Made by a program: the position numbers and the translations under genes. DNA of 64,000 bases from Salinimonas marina (GTDB lineage Bacteria > Pseudomonadota > Gammaproteobacteria > Enterobacterales > Alteromonadaceae), in NCBI RefSeq assembly GCF_015644725.1, contig NZ_CP064795.1, forward strand, positions 1,982,501-2,046,500, written 5' to 3'. Below, piece after piece: positions 30,858-39,080 of this stretch; the stretch's first letter is position 1; the number at the start of each line of letters is the position of its first letter. The notes below the pieces were generated by a model, which was not told the DNA's origin, did no database searches, and was given only the letters and a program-made list of their open reading frames with translations.

Positions 30858-31547
30858 TTACCATTCGATTTCTGTTTTGTCCCGGAAGAACTTACCATTG
30901 GGGCCGTCCTCTTCCTGCAAGCCCAACCACACGGCTGTTTCTGCCCCCTCTTCTGGCGACTTCGGCGCGTCTCGTCCGCCCATTCGGGTATGGACCCAGC
31001 CCGGGCACATGCTGTTTATCTGCACATTTTTGTCATCATCAATGCTGTTAGCAAGGTTCAGCGTGAGCGCATTAAGGGCCGCTTTACTTACTGCATAAGC
31101 CAGGGGGCCTTCCATACCTTCATGAAACGAACCCCAACCCGAAGACATGTTGATAATGCGCCCATAATTGCGTTCCAGCATACCGGGTAATAGTTGTTTA
31201 ATCAGCGTAAAAGCCCCATTCACATGCACCTGCATCGAGTGTTTTATTTTGCTTACATCCAAGTCCTGCCAATCAGCATCATCCATCACCCCGGCATTAT
31301 TTACCAGCACATCAATACGGCCGTAGACTGCCTCGGCTCGCACGATGGTGTCCTCGACCTGCTGGTCATTAGACAGATCCATTTCGATAACCTGAACATC
31401 GGCGCCCACTATATCTTCAATCGCTTGCTCGCCGTCTTCTTCGTTCCGACACCCCAGCAACACTTTGCATCCTTCTTTTGCAAAGCCACGAACGATTTCC
31501 AGTCCGATACCGCGGTTTCCTCCAGTTACAAATACAATGGGGGTCAT
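30858..31547 (-). CDS. short-chain dehydrogenase/reductase
   Basis: This 229-residue SDR has the cofactor motif TGGNRGIG (about residues 8-15), NNAGVMDDADW near residue 87, a catalytic serine in NMSSGWGS, YAVSKAALN as the YxxxK site, and PGWVHT. Its length and carbonyl reductase-like motifs suggest a stand-alone carbonyl or aldehyde reductase of the type induced by stress, but the substrate is unknown. It begins about 20 bases after the DUF2878 stop in the same direction and is probably co-transcribed with it. Confidence 0.88.
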   Translation of the reverse strand: MTPIVFVTGGNRGIGLEIVRGFAKEGCKVLLGCRNEEDGEQAIEDIVGADVQVIEMDLSNDQQVEDTIVRAEAVYGRIDVLVNNAGVMDDADWQDLDVSKIKHSMQVHVNGAFTLIKQLLPGMLERNYGRIINMSSGWGSFHEGMEGPLAYAVSKAALNALTLNLANSIDDDKNVQINSMCPGWVHTRMGGRDAPKSPEEGAETAVWLGLQEEDGPNGKFFRDKTEIEW

Positions 31548-31567
31548 AATAACTCCTGTGTTAGATA

Positions 31568-32101
31568 TTAGTTCGACACCTGTTTAGGCGACAGTCGTGT
31601 CTGACAAATTTTGTACACATACATGCACAATGGAAAAAGCAAACCCCAGACCACTGCCAGTATAATCAGGGTGAAAATCAGCGAATTAGGAAAGTCTACT
31701 GCGCCAAAGCGCGCACCTGCCCAATAGCTAAGGGGTCCGAAGATCACGCCCAATAACGCAGAGATTCCGGGCCTGCCCTGTAAATAATTCAAACTATGGC
31801 CAAGGGTGAGCGAAAATCCAGCCCACAGTGCTACCAGCCATAAAGGAATAGGTACCCCGTAGACCGGTCCTGAAAAAGCAAACATACCGGTGAGGGTTAA
31901 CGCACTGTCTACCAAAGTGCCTAGCGCGACAACCAGCAGCATACACACAGCGTCGAGCCGGGGCTGACTGGTCATCAGAAAAAAAACCACCAGCAATACG
32001 GCTAGTGCCCACCAGAATTGATACTGCGTAAAAATAGCCAGCACCCAGATAGATTGAAACCAGACAAAATTAACAAGCTTATTTAGGGTGTTACGATTCA
32101 T
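31568..32101 (-). CDS. DUF2878 domain membrane protein
   Basis: A 177-residue protein with about five or six hydrophobic segments starting MNRNTLNKLVNFVWFQSIWVLAIF. The order NFVWFQ, ARxD in QPRLDAVCML, GTLVDSAL and PLWLVALWAGFSLTLGHSL is typical of DUF2878 (YybS-like short integral proteins). I choose ATG 32101 over the upstream TTG; neither has a strong ribosome site. Function unknown; it is paired with the downstream SDR. Confidence 0.78.
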   Translation of the reverse strand: MNRNTLNKLVNFVWFQSIWVLAIFTQYQFWWALAVLLVVFFLMTSQPRLDAVCMLLVVALGTLVDSALTLTGMFAFSGPVYGVPIPLWLVALWAGFSLTLGHSLNYLQGRPGISALLGVIFGPLSYWAGARFGAVDFPNSLIFTLIILAVVWGLLFPLCMYVYKICQTRLSPKQVSN

Positions 32102-32209
32102 TGGCAAATTTTCTGCATAGGGTTCTTATAAGATAATACATACTTATCCGATTTGGTGAACAAATAAGGCTGTTCTGGCGTTTTAGTAAAGATTGTTACG
32201 CAAATACCT

Positions 32210-32221
32210 TGAACCGGTTCA
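32210..32221. promoter_or_regulatory. perfect 12-base palindrome upstream of the phosphatase-kinase gene
   Basis: TGAACCGGTTCA, a perfect dyad 45 bases before the GTG start at 32267. A candidate operator for a dimeric regulator; no matching -10/-35 pair was found close to it. Confidence 0.35.
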
Positions 32222-32266
32222 GAAATACAAACCGGACAGATGCAATTTGAAGGAGGGTAAAAGCCC

Positions 32267-33910
32267 GTGAAAATGGTTAAGTACTACCTGTTAGGGATGT
32301 GTGTGGCATTCGCACTGGTGTTTTTTGTTCCCATTGTGGTGTTGCAGGTGTTATTACTGTGGATAGCCTTTTCTCTGGGTACCGTCAGCTTTGCCTATAT
32401 CTGTAATTTCCCCTCTTTGTTTCGTAAACGCGAAGATGGCTCCATCCCCTTTTATGTGCGCTGGTTGTTTGTGCCCTTTTTACTGGGTACCGGAGCTTAT
32501 AATCATTTTGCCCGTAAATATGACAAAGTGCCTGCCATCCAGAAGATTGATGATGATTTGTTCCTGGCCTGTCGTTTGGGTGGCAGTGATATTGAGCAGA
32601 TGAAGCGCGATGGCGTCACCGCCATTTTGGACGTCACTGCCGAGTTTGATGGCTTGGACTGGACCGCCTACAAACTGGATTTGGCCTATTTAAATATACC
32701 GGTACTGGATCATACCAGCCCCACCGAAGACCAGTTGCATACTGCGATTAACTGGATAGACCAGCAAATCCACAGTGGCCGCAAGGTTGTGGTGCACTGC
32801 GCGTTGGGCCGGGGTCGTTCGGTACTTACCATGGCGGCTTACTTGTTGGCACGAGATGACACCTTATCGGTCATCAACGCGCTCAATAAAATTCAATCAA
32901 TCCGGTCCACTGCCCGTCTCAATAAGCGCCAGTTAAAGTCGTTACGTAAAATCAAACAGGGCGGCCGGTTAAAACTGCGTAAGACGTTAACACTCATCGC
33001 TAACCCGGTAGCGGGCGGCGGTAAGTGGTCCCAGGAAAAAGATGAAATTCTGGCTCAACTTAATCCTTATTTTCAGGTTACTGTGGTTGAAACCACCAAA
33101 GATACCAGTGGCACTGAGTTAGCTGAACAGGCCATTAGCCAGGGCAGCAATATCCTGGTGGCCTGTGGTGGCGATGGCACAATTACCGAGGTGGCGCATG
33201 CCTGTGTCAATACCGATGTGGTGCTGGGGATTATTCCGCTGGGTACGGCCAATGCGCTCAGCCATGCAGTACACGGTTATTATTCAAAACTGGTGCCCAT
33301 CAATCATGCCTGTGAGGTTATTGTGGAAGGTCATACGATGACCATGGATACCGCACGGTGTAATGGTCAACTTATGCTGATGGTGGCCGCCATGGGCTTT
33401 GAAGAGCAAATGATTTCTTCTGCTGGTCGTTCCCAGAAAAACGAAGGCGGCCAGTTTGCCTATTTGCGCGGGCTATGGCAGGCCATCAGTAAAAATGACA
33501 TTATTTCGCTCTCCGTAACCTTTGATGATAATTCCCCCCAAACCATCGACACCCCGTCGTTTGTCATTGCCAATGCCGCGCCGGTCACCACTGCGCTGGC
33601 CCAGGGCGGTGAGGAGCCTGATATGACCGATGGTAAACTGGATGTGACCTGGTTAGAGCCCAATGATGATGTGGATGAGCACTTGTTTTCCCTGGCTGAG
33701 CTGGTTTTTTCTGATGCCAAGAGCAAAAAACAATCCTCCCGGATTCGTCATCAACAGGTCAGTAGCATTCGCATTAAACAACCGGAAAAAAGTGATTACG
33801 CCTTAGATGGTGAAATCTATAACAGCGAAGAAATTTTAATTGAAGTGGACCCAGCGAGTCTGAAAGTATTTTCATACGCCCCGGTGATAAAAGAAAAAGC
33901 AGAAAGCTGA
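32267..33910 (+). CDS. fusion of dual-specificity phosphatase and diacylglycerol-type lipid kinase
   Basis: A 547-residue protein with three parts. Residues 1-75 hold two hydrophobic segments (membrane anchor). Residues about 85-230 are a phosphatase with VHCALGRGRS (Cys178, Arg184) and an AxLDVTAEF strand. Residues about 238-540 are a YegS/DagK-type lipid kinase with ANPVAGGGK, CGGDGT (301-305), PLGTAN and DGE near the C-terminus. It starts at GTG 32267, with AAGGAGG 10 bases upstream. A phosphatase and lipid kinase on one membrane-anchored chain suggests phospholipid headgroup turnover or phosphatidate formation; this is inference. It is followed by gdhA after 60 bases. Confidence 0.85.
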   Translation: MKMVKYYLLGMCVAFALVFFVPIVVLQVLLLWIAFSLGTVSFAYICNFPSLFRKREDGSIPFYVRWLFVPFLLGTGAYNHFARKYDKVPAIQKIDDDLFLACRLGGSDIEQMKRDGVTAILDVTAEFDGLDWTAYKLDLAYLNIPVLDHTSPTEDQLHTAINWIDQQIHSGRKVVVHCALGRGRSVLTMAAYLLARDDTLSVINALNKIQSIRSTARLNKRQLKSLRKIKQGGRLKLRKTLTLIANPVAGGGKWSQEKDEILAQLNPYFQVTVVETTKDTSGTELAEQAISQGSNILVACGGDGTITEVAHACVNTDVVLGIIPLGTANALSHAVHGYYSKLVPINHACEVIVEGHTMTMDTARCNGQLMLMVAAMGFEEQMISSAGRSQKNEGGQFAYLRGLWQAISKNDIISLSVTFDDNSPQTIDTPSFVIANAAPVTTALAQGGEEPDMTDGKLDVTWLEPNDDVDEHLFSLAELVFSDAKSKKQSSRIRHQQVSSIRIKQPEKSDYALDGEIYNSEEILIEVDPASLKVFSYAPVIKEKAES

Positions 33911-33970
33911 TCAAAGCACAACGAGTGAAGGTACACAGAATAAGTTTTTAATTTATCCAGGTGTTTTAAC

Positions 33971-35311
33971 ATGCCCAAAGAAATTAATTTTGACGAGTTT
34001 GATCAGTGGATTTCAGCGCGTAACAGCGAGCAGGAGGAGTATCTGCAAGCGACCCGGGAAATCGCCCGGGATGTTATTGATGTTTACAACGAAAATCAGG
34101 ATTATCAACAGTACGATGTTCTGCGTCGGTTAAGCTTGCCTGAACGTATCATCCACTTTTCAGTGACCTGGCTAAATGATAACAATGATGTTGAAATCAA
34201 TCAGGGCTGGCGGGTTCAGCACAGTGGTCTGATCGGCCCCTACAAAGGTGGCTTACGATTTCACCCCACGGTTAATGAGTCCATCCTCAAATTTCTGGCC
34301 TTTGAGCAAAGCTTTAAAAATGCACTGACCGGCATGCCGATTGGTGGTGCAAAAGGCGGTGCAGATTTTGATCCCCGCAATCGGTCCGAGGCCGAGATCA
34401 TGCGTTTTTGTCAGGCATTTATGACGGAGCTGCAACATCATATTGGTCCTAATACCGATGTGCCTGCCGGTGATATCAATGTAGGGGCTCGGGAAATCGG
34501 GTTTTTATATGGACAATATCGGCGTATTCACAATCGCTTTAGTGGCACCCTGACCGGCAAGGGATTGAGCTTTGGTGGCAGTCATGTGCGTACCGAAGCG
34601 ACCGGCTTCGGACTCATTTATATGCTGCGGGCGGTGCTTGAACATCACAACCACAAAATTGATGGCCTGACCGTGGGGGTATCTGGCGCTGGCAACGTGG
34701 CGATGCACGCGGCGCTACGGGCGATTCAATTAGGCGCAAAGGTCGTCAGTCTGTCAAATAGCCGCGGCTGTCTTCAATACAGTAAAGGATTTAGTGAAAA
34801 CGACATCAGGTGGGCCATCGACCACAAGCCTGAAAATAAAAATGTGCTGACCGCCTTACAGGAAAAAATTGGCGGGGACTGGCATGCAGATAAAAAGCCC
34901 TGGCATTTGAAAATGGATATCGCCCTGCCCTGTGGTACTCAAAATGAACTGGATGAAGAGGATGCTCAGGCATTAACAAACAATGGGGTAAAATACGTAT
35001 TAGAAGGCGCCAATATGCCTTGTACCGATGCCGCCCGCGAACATTTTGAAGACCAGGAGATTCTGTTTGTACCAGGCAAAGCGGCCAATGCCGGGGGCGT
35101 CGCCATTTCGGGGCTGGAGATGTCGCAAAATGCGAATTTTCAGCGCGACTCGTATAATGAAATTGATGACACGCTGCAGGACATTATGCAATCCATCCAC
35201 GCCAAGATGGTGGAAAACGGTACCCGTGACGGCAAGGTAAATTATGCCCGTGGCGCCAATATTGCCGGTTTCAGACGACTGGCAGATGCCATGGTGGCCC
35301 AGGGTATTTAA
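33971..35311 (+). CDS. gdhA: NADP-specific glutamate dehydrogenase
   Basis: GdhA makes glutamate from 2-oxoglutarate and ammonia. At 446 residues it is full length for the hexameric bacterial type. Substrate-site motifs are present: GPYKGGLRFHP, GAKGGADFDP (catalytic lysine region), DVPAGDINVG and VSGAGNVA of the Rossmann domain, with PCGTQNELDEED and the closing LEGANMPCT near the end. It follows the phosphatase-kinase gene on the same strand after 60 bases. Glutamate supplies proline synthesis and is the main anion balancing K+ in osmotic stress, matching nearby proBA and MscS. Confidence 0.97.
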   Translation: MPKEINFDEFDQWISARNSEQEEYLQATREIARDVIDVYNENQDYQQYDVLRRLSLPERIIHFSVTWLNDNNDVEINQGWRVQHSGLIGPYKGGLRFHPTVNESILKFLAFEQSFKNALTGMPIGGAKGGADFDPRNRSEAEIMRFCQAFMTELQHHIGPNTDVPAGDINVGAREIGFLYGQYRRIHNRFSGTLTGKGLSFGGSHVRTEATGFGLIYMLRAVLEHHNHKIDGLTVGVSGAGNVAMHAALRAIQLGAKVVSLSNSRGCLQYSKGFSENDIRWAIDHKPENKNVLTALQEKIGGDWHADKKPWHLKMDIALPCGTQNELDEEDAQALTNNGVKYVLEGANMPCTDAAREHFEDQEILFVPGKAANAGGVAISGLEMSQNANFQRDSYNEIDDTLQDIMQSIHAKMVENGTRDGKVNYARGANIAGFRRLADAMVAQGI

Positions 35312-35327
35312 TATCAAAATTGCACAA

Positions 35328-35357
35328 CCGGTAAGTAAATACTACTTTACTTACCGG
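35328..35357 (+). other. 12-pair hairpin downstream of gdhA
   Basis: Perfect arms CCGGTAAGTAAA and TTTACTTACCGG around TACTAC, 16 bases past the gdhA stop. No T run follows, so it is more likely a 3'-end stabiliser or weak terminator. Confidence 0.6.
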
Positions 35358-35480
35358 ACCTCACGCCCTTCCCGGGTGCTTGGTTAAAACTAACTCATTG
35401 CTAATCATAGACTTTATTGCATATAGGCCAAGTGGAATGAATCTCGCATTAACTGGTTAAAGCATTAACAGGAGTAGCGA

Positions 35481-35923
35481 ATGAAGATTTTTGAAGCGCT
35501 TAAAGAAGATCACGAAAAACAACGATCGCTATTGAAGATTCTGGCTGAAACCAGTGGCGATACCCCTGCTCGTGAAGATTACTTTTCCCAACTTAAAACT
35601 CAGCTCGAAAGTCATGCGGTCGCTGAGGAGAGACATTTTTATTCCCCCTTATGGAGTCGGATAAAGCCATTGAATTATCCCGCCATGGTATCGCTGAGCA
35701 TCATGAAATTGATGAACTAATTGAGAAGCTGGAAGCAACCGATATGAGCTCTCCCGGTTGGCTGACGCATCTCAAGAGTCTGCAGGAAAAAGTGGAACAT
35801 CACCTGGCAGACGAAGAGCAGGAGTTTTTTTCGGTAGCCGAAGAGGTTTTAAGTCACGGTGATCTTAAAAAGCTGGCTACCGATTACCGGGAAGAAATGC
35901 GAAAGGAACTCGAAAAACACTAA
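35481..35923 (+). CDS. hemerythrin-like domain protein (one-base frameshift)
   Basis: A four-helix protein with the metal-ligand pattern of DUF/hemerythrin domains: LKEDHEKQ, LESHAVAEERHFY, AEHHEIDEL and VEHHLADEEQEFF. AGGAG lies 6 bases before ATG 35481. The frame is lost at CCCCC 35644-35648; one added C reads YSPLMESDKAIE and gives 147 residues. Such proteins bind a di-iron centre and are linked to redox or oxygen handling and stress in many bacteria. It heads a plus-strand run with DUF1328 and DUF2254. Confidence 0.85.
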
Positions 35924-35950
35924 TAAAGAGGTTTTTTTGAGGAATTTACC

Positions 35951-36124
35951 ATGGTTTACTGGGTTATTCTGTTTATAACACTGATCGTTATTGTTGCGTT
36001 TTTCAGTTTTGGTGGGCTGACAGGAACCCTATCTGCTATTGCACAATTATTTATCAGTATTTTTACGGTATTGTTGGTGTTCTCACTCATTGCAGCAATA
36101 TTAAAAGGCAATAAGCGGCGGTAA
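35951..36124 (+). CDS. DUF1328 (UPF0391) small membrane protein
   Basis: Too short for routine ORF calling: 57 residues starting MVYWVILFITLIVIVAFFSFGG, with two hydrophobic segments and ending KGNKRR. The LTGTLSAIAQLFISIFTVLLVFSLI second half is typical of UPF0391 (YtjA-like) proteins, which are found among osmotic and envelope-stress genes. AAGAGG lies upstream at about 35926-35931. Its stop is immediately followed by the DUF2254 ATG, so the two are coupled. Confidence 0.85.
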   Translation: MVYWVILFITLIVIVAFFSFGGLTGTLSAIAQLFISIFTVLLVFSLIAAILKGNKRR

Positions 36125-37450
36125 ATGAAATTAAAATTATATCCACAAGTTTTAGACACCCGGCTCGGTACGTGGTGGGAAGGGATAAGCACCAGTTACT
36201 GGTTTGTGCCGGTGTGCATGATGCTGATGTCCTTTTGCTTTTACTGGGCCAGTATCACCAGCGTTACCTATGAAAGCGTTGAATACTTTGTAAATAACCA
36301 CCTTCCCGATGTATCCCGCGATGGCGCCCATCAGATTCTAACCACGATTGCCTCGGCCATTATTACCGCCACCAGTATCGCATTCTCCATGACCATAGTG
36401 GCACTGACCATGGCCTCCTCACAGTTCGGGCCCAGATTATTACGTACTTTTATGTATGACAAAGGCACGCAGATTGTGCTGGGTTTATTAGTCTCCACCT
36501 TTCTGTTTTGTCTGTTTGCATTGTATAAAGTCAGCAATGACGCTCCCCAGCCAGCCAGTCTTAGCCTGTTGAGCGGACTGGCCGTAGGGCTGGCCACCAT
36601 TAATACCTTCGCCATTATCTTTTTTATACACCATATCGCCCGTTTTATTCAGGCTGATGAAGTCATCTACCGGTGTTATCGCGACTGTATGCACGATATC
36701 GAGGAACACCTTCCGCAACATCGCCAGCAAGATAATATTGCGGCTATCCCGGAACAGCTTATTGAAGACTCGGTCTACCAGATCGCTTTGTACTTCGAGC
36801 AGGCTGGTTATGTACAGACCATCAATATTACCGAGCTTTTACAAGCATCAGTGCCAGGCATGCAGGGGCTGGATGTCCATGTTCGTCCCGGTGATTATGT
36901 ACTGCCTGACACACCGGTGGTAACCATACACAGCCGCTATAATCATCCGGTCACAGAGTTAGATGGTTTGTTGGTTTTTATTGTACTGGGCTCCAGACGC
37001 ACCCCGGTTCAGGATCCTGAGTTTACGGTCGGCCAGCTGGTTGAACTGGGGGTGAGAGCGCTATCGCCTGGTATCAACGACCCCATGACCGCCATCTCTT
37101 GTCTGGATAAGCTGACTGCTTGCTGCCTGACTATGAGTAAGCGCGATTTTCCAGCCGCCTGTATTACCCACAAGAATAATGAAATTTGGCTGAAGCGTCG
37201 CACCTTTAGTCTGCAGGGTATTATCGAAATGGCGTTCAACCAAATTCGGCAGGCAGGCCGAAGTCATATGGCCGTGGGTTTACATATCCTGACTTGTTTA
37301 AAACAATTGCACCAGCATCTTCCTGACGCGGCTAAACCCTTAGCCATAGAACAGGCTCACGCAACGTATGAGTTGGTCATGAGTACGTCACAGAGTCAGG
37401 CCGACAAAAATGACCTGGAAATTGCTTTCACGTCTTTTCGAAACACATGA
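36125..37450 (+). CDS. DUF2254 domain membrane protein
   Basis: A 441-residue protein with four hydrophobic segments in the first 180 residues and a long soluble C-terminal part. STSYWFVPVCMMLMS, TATSIAFSMTIVALTMASSQFGPRLLR and RALSPGINDPMTAI are DUF2254 hallmarks. It begins at the base after the DUF1328 stop. Function unknown; it is a recurrent neighbour of stress membrane genes. Confidence 0.9.
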   Translation: MKLKLYPQVLDTRLGTWWEGISTSYWFVPVCMMLMSFCFYWASITSVTYESVEYFVNNHLPDVSRDGAHQILTTIASAIITATSIAFSMTIVALTMASSQFGPRLLRTFMYDKGTQIVLGLLVSTFLFCLFALYKVSNDAPQPASLSLLSGLAVGLATINTFAIIFFIHHIARFIQADEVIYRCYRDCMHDIEEHLPQHRQQDNIAAIPEQLIEDSVYQIALYFEQAGYVQTINITELLQASVPGMQGLDVHVRPGDYVLPDTPVVTIHSRYNHPVTELDGLLVFIVLGSRRTPVQDPEFTVGQLVELGVRALSPGINDPMTAISCLDKLTACCLTMSKRDFPAACITHKNNEIWLKRRTFSLQGIIEMAFNQIRQAGRSHMAVGLHILTCLKQLHQHLPDAAKPLAIEQAHATYELVMSTSQSQADKNDLEIAFTSFRNT

Positions 37451-37585
37451 CGCGAGCCGACTGTATAACTGCTGATGGCAGTGACGGATTTGCCCTGTTA
37501 CCACGAATGTCACCCTATGTTTATCGAAACGATATTTGTTCAGATACGTGAAAGGTTTCAGGTAGAAAGAATAGCTGGAAGTGAC

Positions 37586-37666
37586 AGATGTAAAATTACG
37601 GGCAGAAGGCAGAGATGGAAAATTACAGGCAGAAGCCACAGATAAAAAGCTACAGGCAGAAAAACA
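37586..37666. repeat. three tandem 27-base imperfect repeats
   Basis: Units begin AGATG/AGATGG/AGATAA and share AAAATTAC-GGCAGAA in similar positions; unit starts are at 37586, 37613 and 37640. The period is a multiple of three and one plus frame reads a 9-residue KLQAE-type repeat, but no start codon with a ribosome site leads into it. Confidence 0.7.
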
Positions 37667-37757
37667 CATTAGAAGACGTGCATGGGAAAGAAAGGTTTTC
37701 TCCCCAAGAGGGGCACGGACAATCTGACAAAGACTGCCCGTTACAACGGCTTACTTG

Positions 37758-37916
37758 TTAGCGAGTAACAATAATATATACCGCGTGAATGATACCTGGA
37801 ATATAGCCCAGTAGGGTCAGCACTACATTAATCCAGAACTGCACGCCGATACCAACCTGCAGGAATACTCCTAAAGGGGGTAGCAAAATAGAAAGAATGA
37901 TTCTGATAATATCCAT
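37758..37916 (-). CDS. yqaE: YqaE/Pmp3 family small membrane protein
   Basis: Too short for routine calling: 52 residues, MDIIRIILSILLPPLGVFLQVG, then FWINVVLTLLGYIPGIIHAVYII. This is the two-helix Pmp3/YqaE pattern (LPPLGVFL and GYIPGIIHA). AGGAG lies 6 bases before ATG 37916. Homologues (Pmp3 in yeast, YqaE in E. coli) respond to salt or envelope stress. It stands alone. Confidence 0.92.
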   Translation of the reverse strand: MDIIRIILSILLPPLGVFLQVGIGVQFWINVVLTLLGYIPGIIHAVYIIVTR

Positions 37917-38533
37917 GACGTTCTCCTAGTTAATGTTCAAGTCACTATACATGTAGCAAGGACTCTGCCAGCCTATTTGCGCTACCCGATTAAACTAGGA
38001 CAATGAAAATTGTTGACCCGGTTTCGCCATAACTTATCGATTTGGCGCCGCCCGTGCACAGCGACTTTGCCTATCGTATTGTGCCCAGCGCGCTCCCACA
38101 CAAACCGCTCCGCCTTCCGAACCACACTGTATCCAATTGATTTTGTTGTTATTTTTTATCTCTTTAGGGGGGTAACACTACCTGCTTATTGGCGAAGATG
38201 CCAACCTGATAATATTCGCTCGAGGATACAGAACCGCTAAATGGTGAGTGAGGCCTGCTCACAAAAATGAATTTTTTTATTCTCCAAACAGACGGGTCCC
38301 GGGACCGGCAGCCGTTCTGGGCACTCAGATAAGCTTAAAGGTGTGTAATAGTGAGGTATTATGGCGCAGAGAGTGTAACAACTACACCGGGGATTTATCT
38401 GGGTAAGCGCTGCCTCGCTTCAGCGTTACCATCCATTAGCGGATGATTGCCAGGTACTCTTCAAAACCTGTCTGACACGATGTGGGATCCACACTCAGCG
38501 TTTACAAAGAGCCTGACCAGGAACAATAGACAC
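37917..38533. other. 617-base gene-poor region
   Basis: Nothing codes convincingly. A hairpin GGTAAGCGCTG / CAGCGTTACC lies at 38402-38430, and GTGAG/CTCAC arms near 38245. In related gammaproteobacteria the tRNA-Leu end would here run on toward rimP-nusA; no trace of those genes is seen. Confidence 0.5.
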
Positions 38534-38560
38534 AAAAAAACCGGCATTCGCCGGTTTTTT
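38534..38560 (-). terminator. terminator after tRNA-Leu
   Basis: CCGGC-ATTC-GCCGG stem with seven A on one side and six T on the other, 5 bases beyond the tRNA 3' CCA. It is symmetric and could act both ways, but the minus strand is the transcribed one. Confidence 0.85.
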
Positions 38561-38564
38561 AAAT

Positions 38565-38650
38565 TGGTGCGGAAAGCGGGACTTGAACCCGCACGAGCTA
38601 TGCTCACCACCCCCTCAAGATGGCGTGTCTACCAATTCCACCACTTCCGC
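38565..38650 (-). tRNA. leuU: tRNA-Leu (anticodon GAG)
   Basis: On the minus strand an 86-base tRNA with acceptor GCGGAAG / CTTTCCGC-type pairing, GGTGGAATTGGTAGACAC D-arm, anticodon stem-loop CCATC-TTGAGGG-GGTGG with GAG at positions 34-36, a long leucine variable arm, GGTTCAAGTCC T-arm and an encoded CCA. In E. coli leuU is likewise immediately after secG. Confidence 0.95.
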
Positions 38651-38656
38651 AAAATC

Positions 38657-39070
38657 TTAGTTAGGCGTATCGCCTTTTTCCTGACCGTCGCTGCTTACCG
38701 GGATGTCACTGTTAACAGGAACATCGGTATTCCCCGGTACAGTTTGCTCATCAATAGATTGTTCTGCTGGCTGCTGGGCTGGAACACTGGCTTCACTCCC
38801 AGAGGTCAGATCACTCCAGCTGTCCGTTGCTTTTTCACGATTTGCGGTAAGGTTACCCAAAATCAGACTGATCAGAAAAAACAGGGTAGCCAAAATACCT
38901 GTGGTGCGAGTCATAAAGTTACCTGAACCTGATGAACCGAACATTGTATTTGAACCACCTGAACCAAAAGAGGCTCCCATATCGGCACCTTTACCCTGCT
39001 GGATGAGTACAAACCCAACCAAAACCAGAGCAACTATCAGGTACGCTACCAAAAGTACTTCGTAAACCAT
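38657..39070 (-). CDS. secG: protein translocase subunit SecG
   Basis: SecG is the third subunit of the SecYEG channel. I use ATG 39070 ([19 protein letters not shown]), with GAGGA 5 bases before it; upstream residues are spurious. Two membrane helices are present with the [22 protein letters not shown] loop typical of SecG, then [11 protein letters not shown] second helix. The C-terminal tail (about 60 residues, Ser/Asp/Glu/Pro-rich) is longer than in E. coli. It follows tpiA by 10 bases. Confidence 0.95.
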   Translation of the reverse strand: MVYEVLLVAYLIVALVLVGFVLIQQGKGADMGASFGSGGSNTMFGSSGSGNFMTRTTGILATLFFLISLILGNLTANREKATDSWSDLTSGSEASVPAQQPAEQSIDEQTVPGNTDVPVNSDIPVSSDGQEKGDTPN

Positions 39071-39080
39071 AACTTCCTCG

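Noticed and set aside
38447..38926. Plus-strand frame crossing the tRNA and secG
   Set aside because: Runs through tRNA-Leu and antisense to secG; not a gene.
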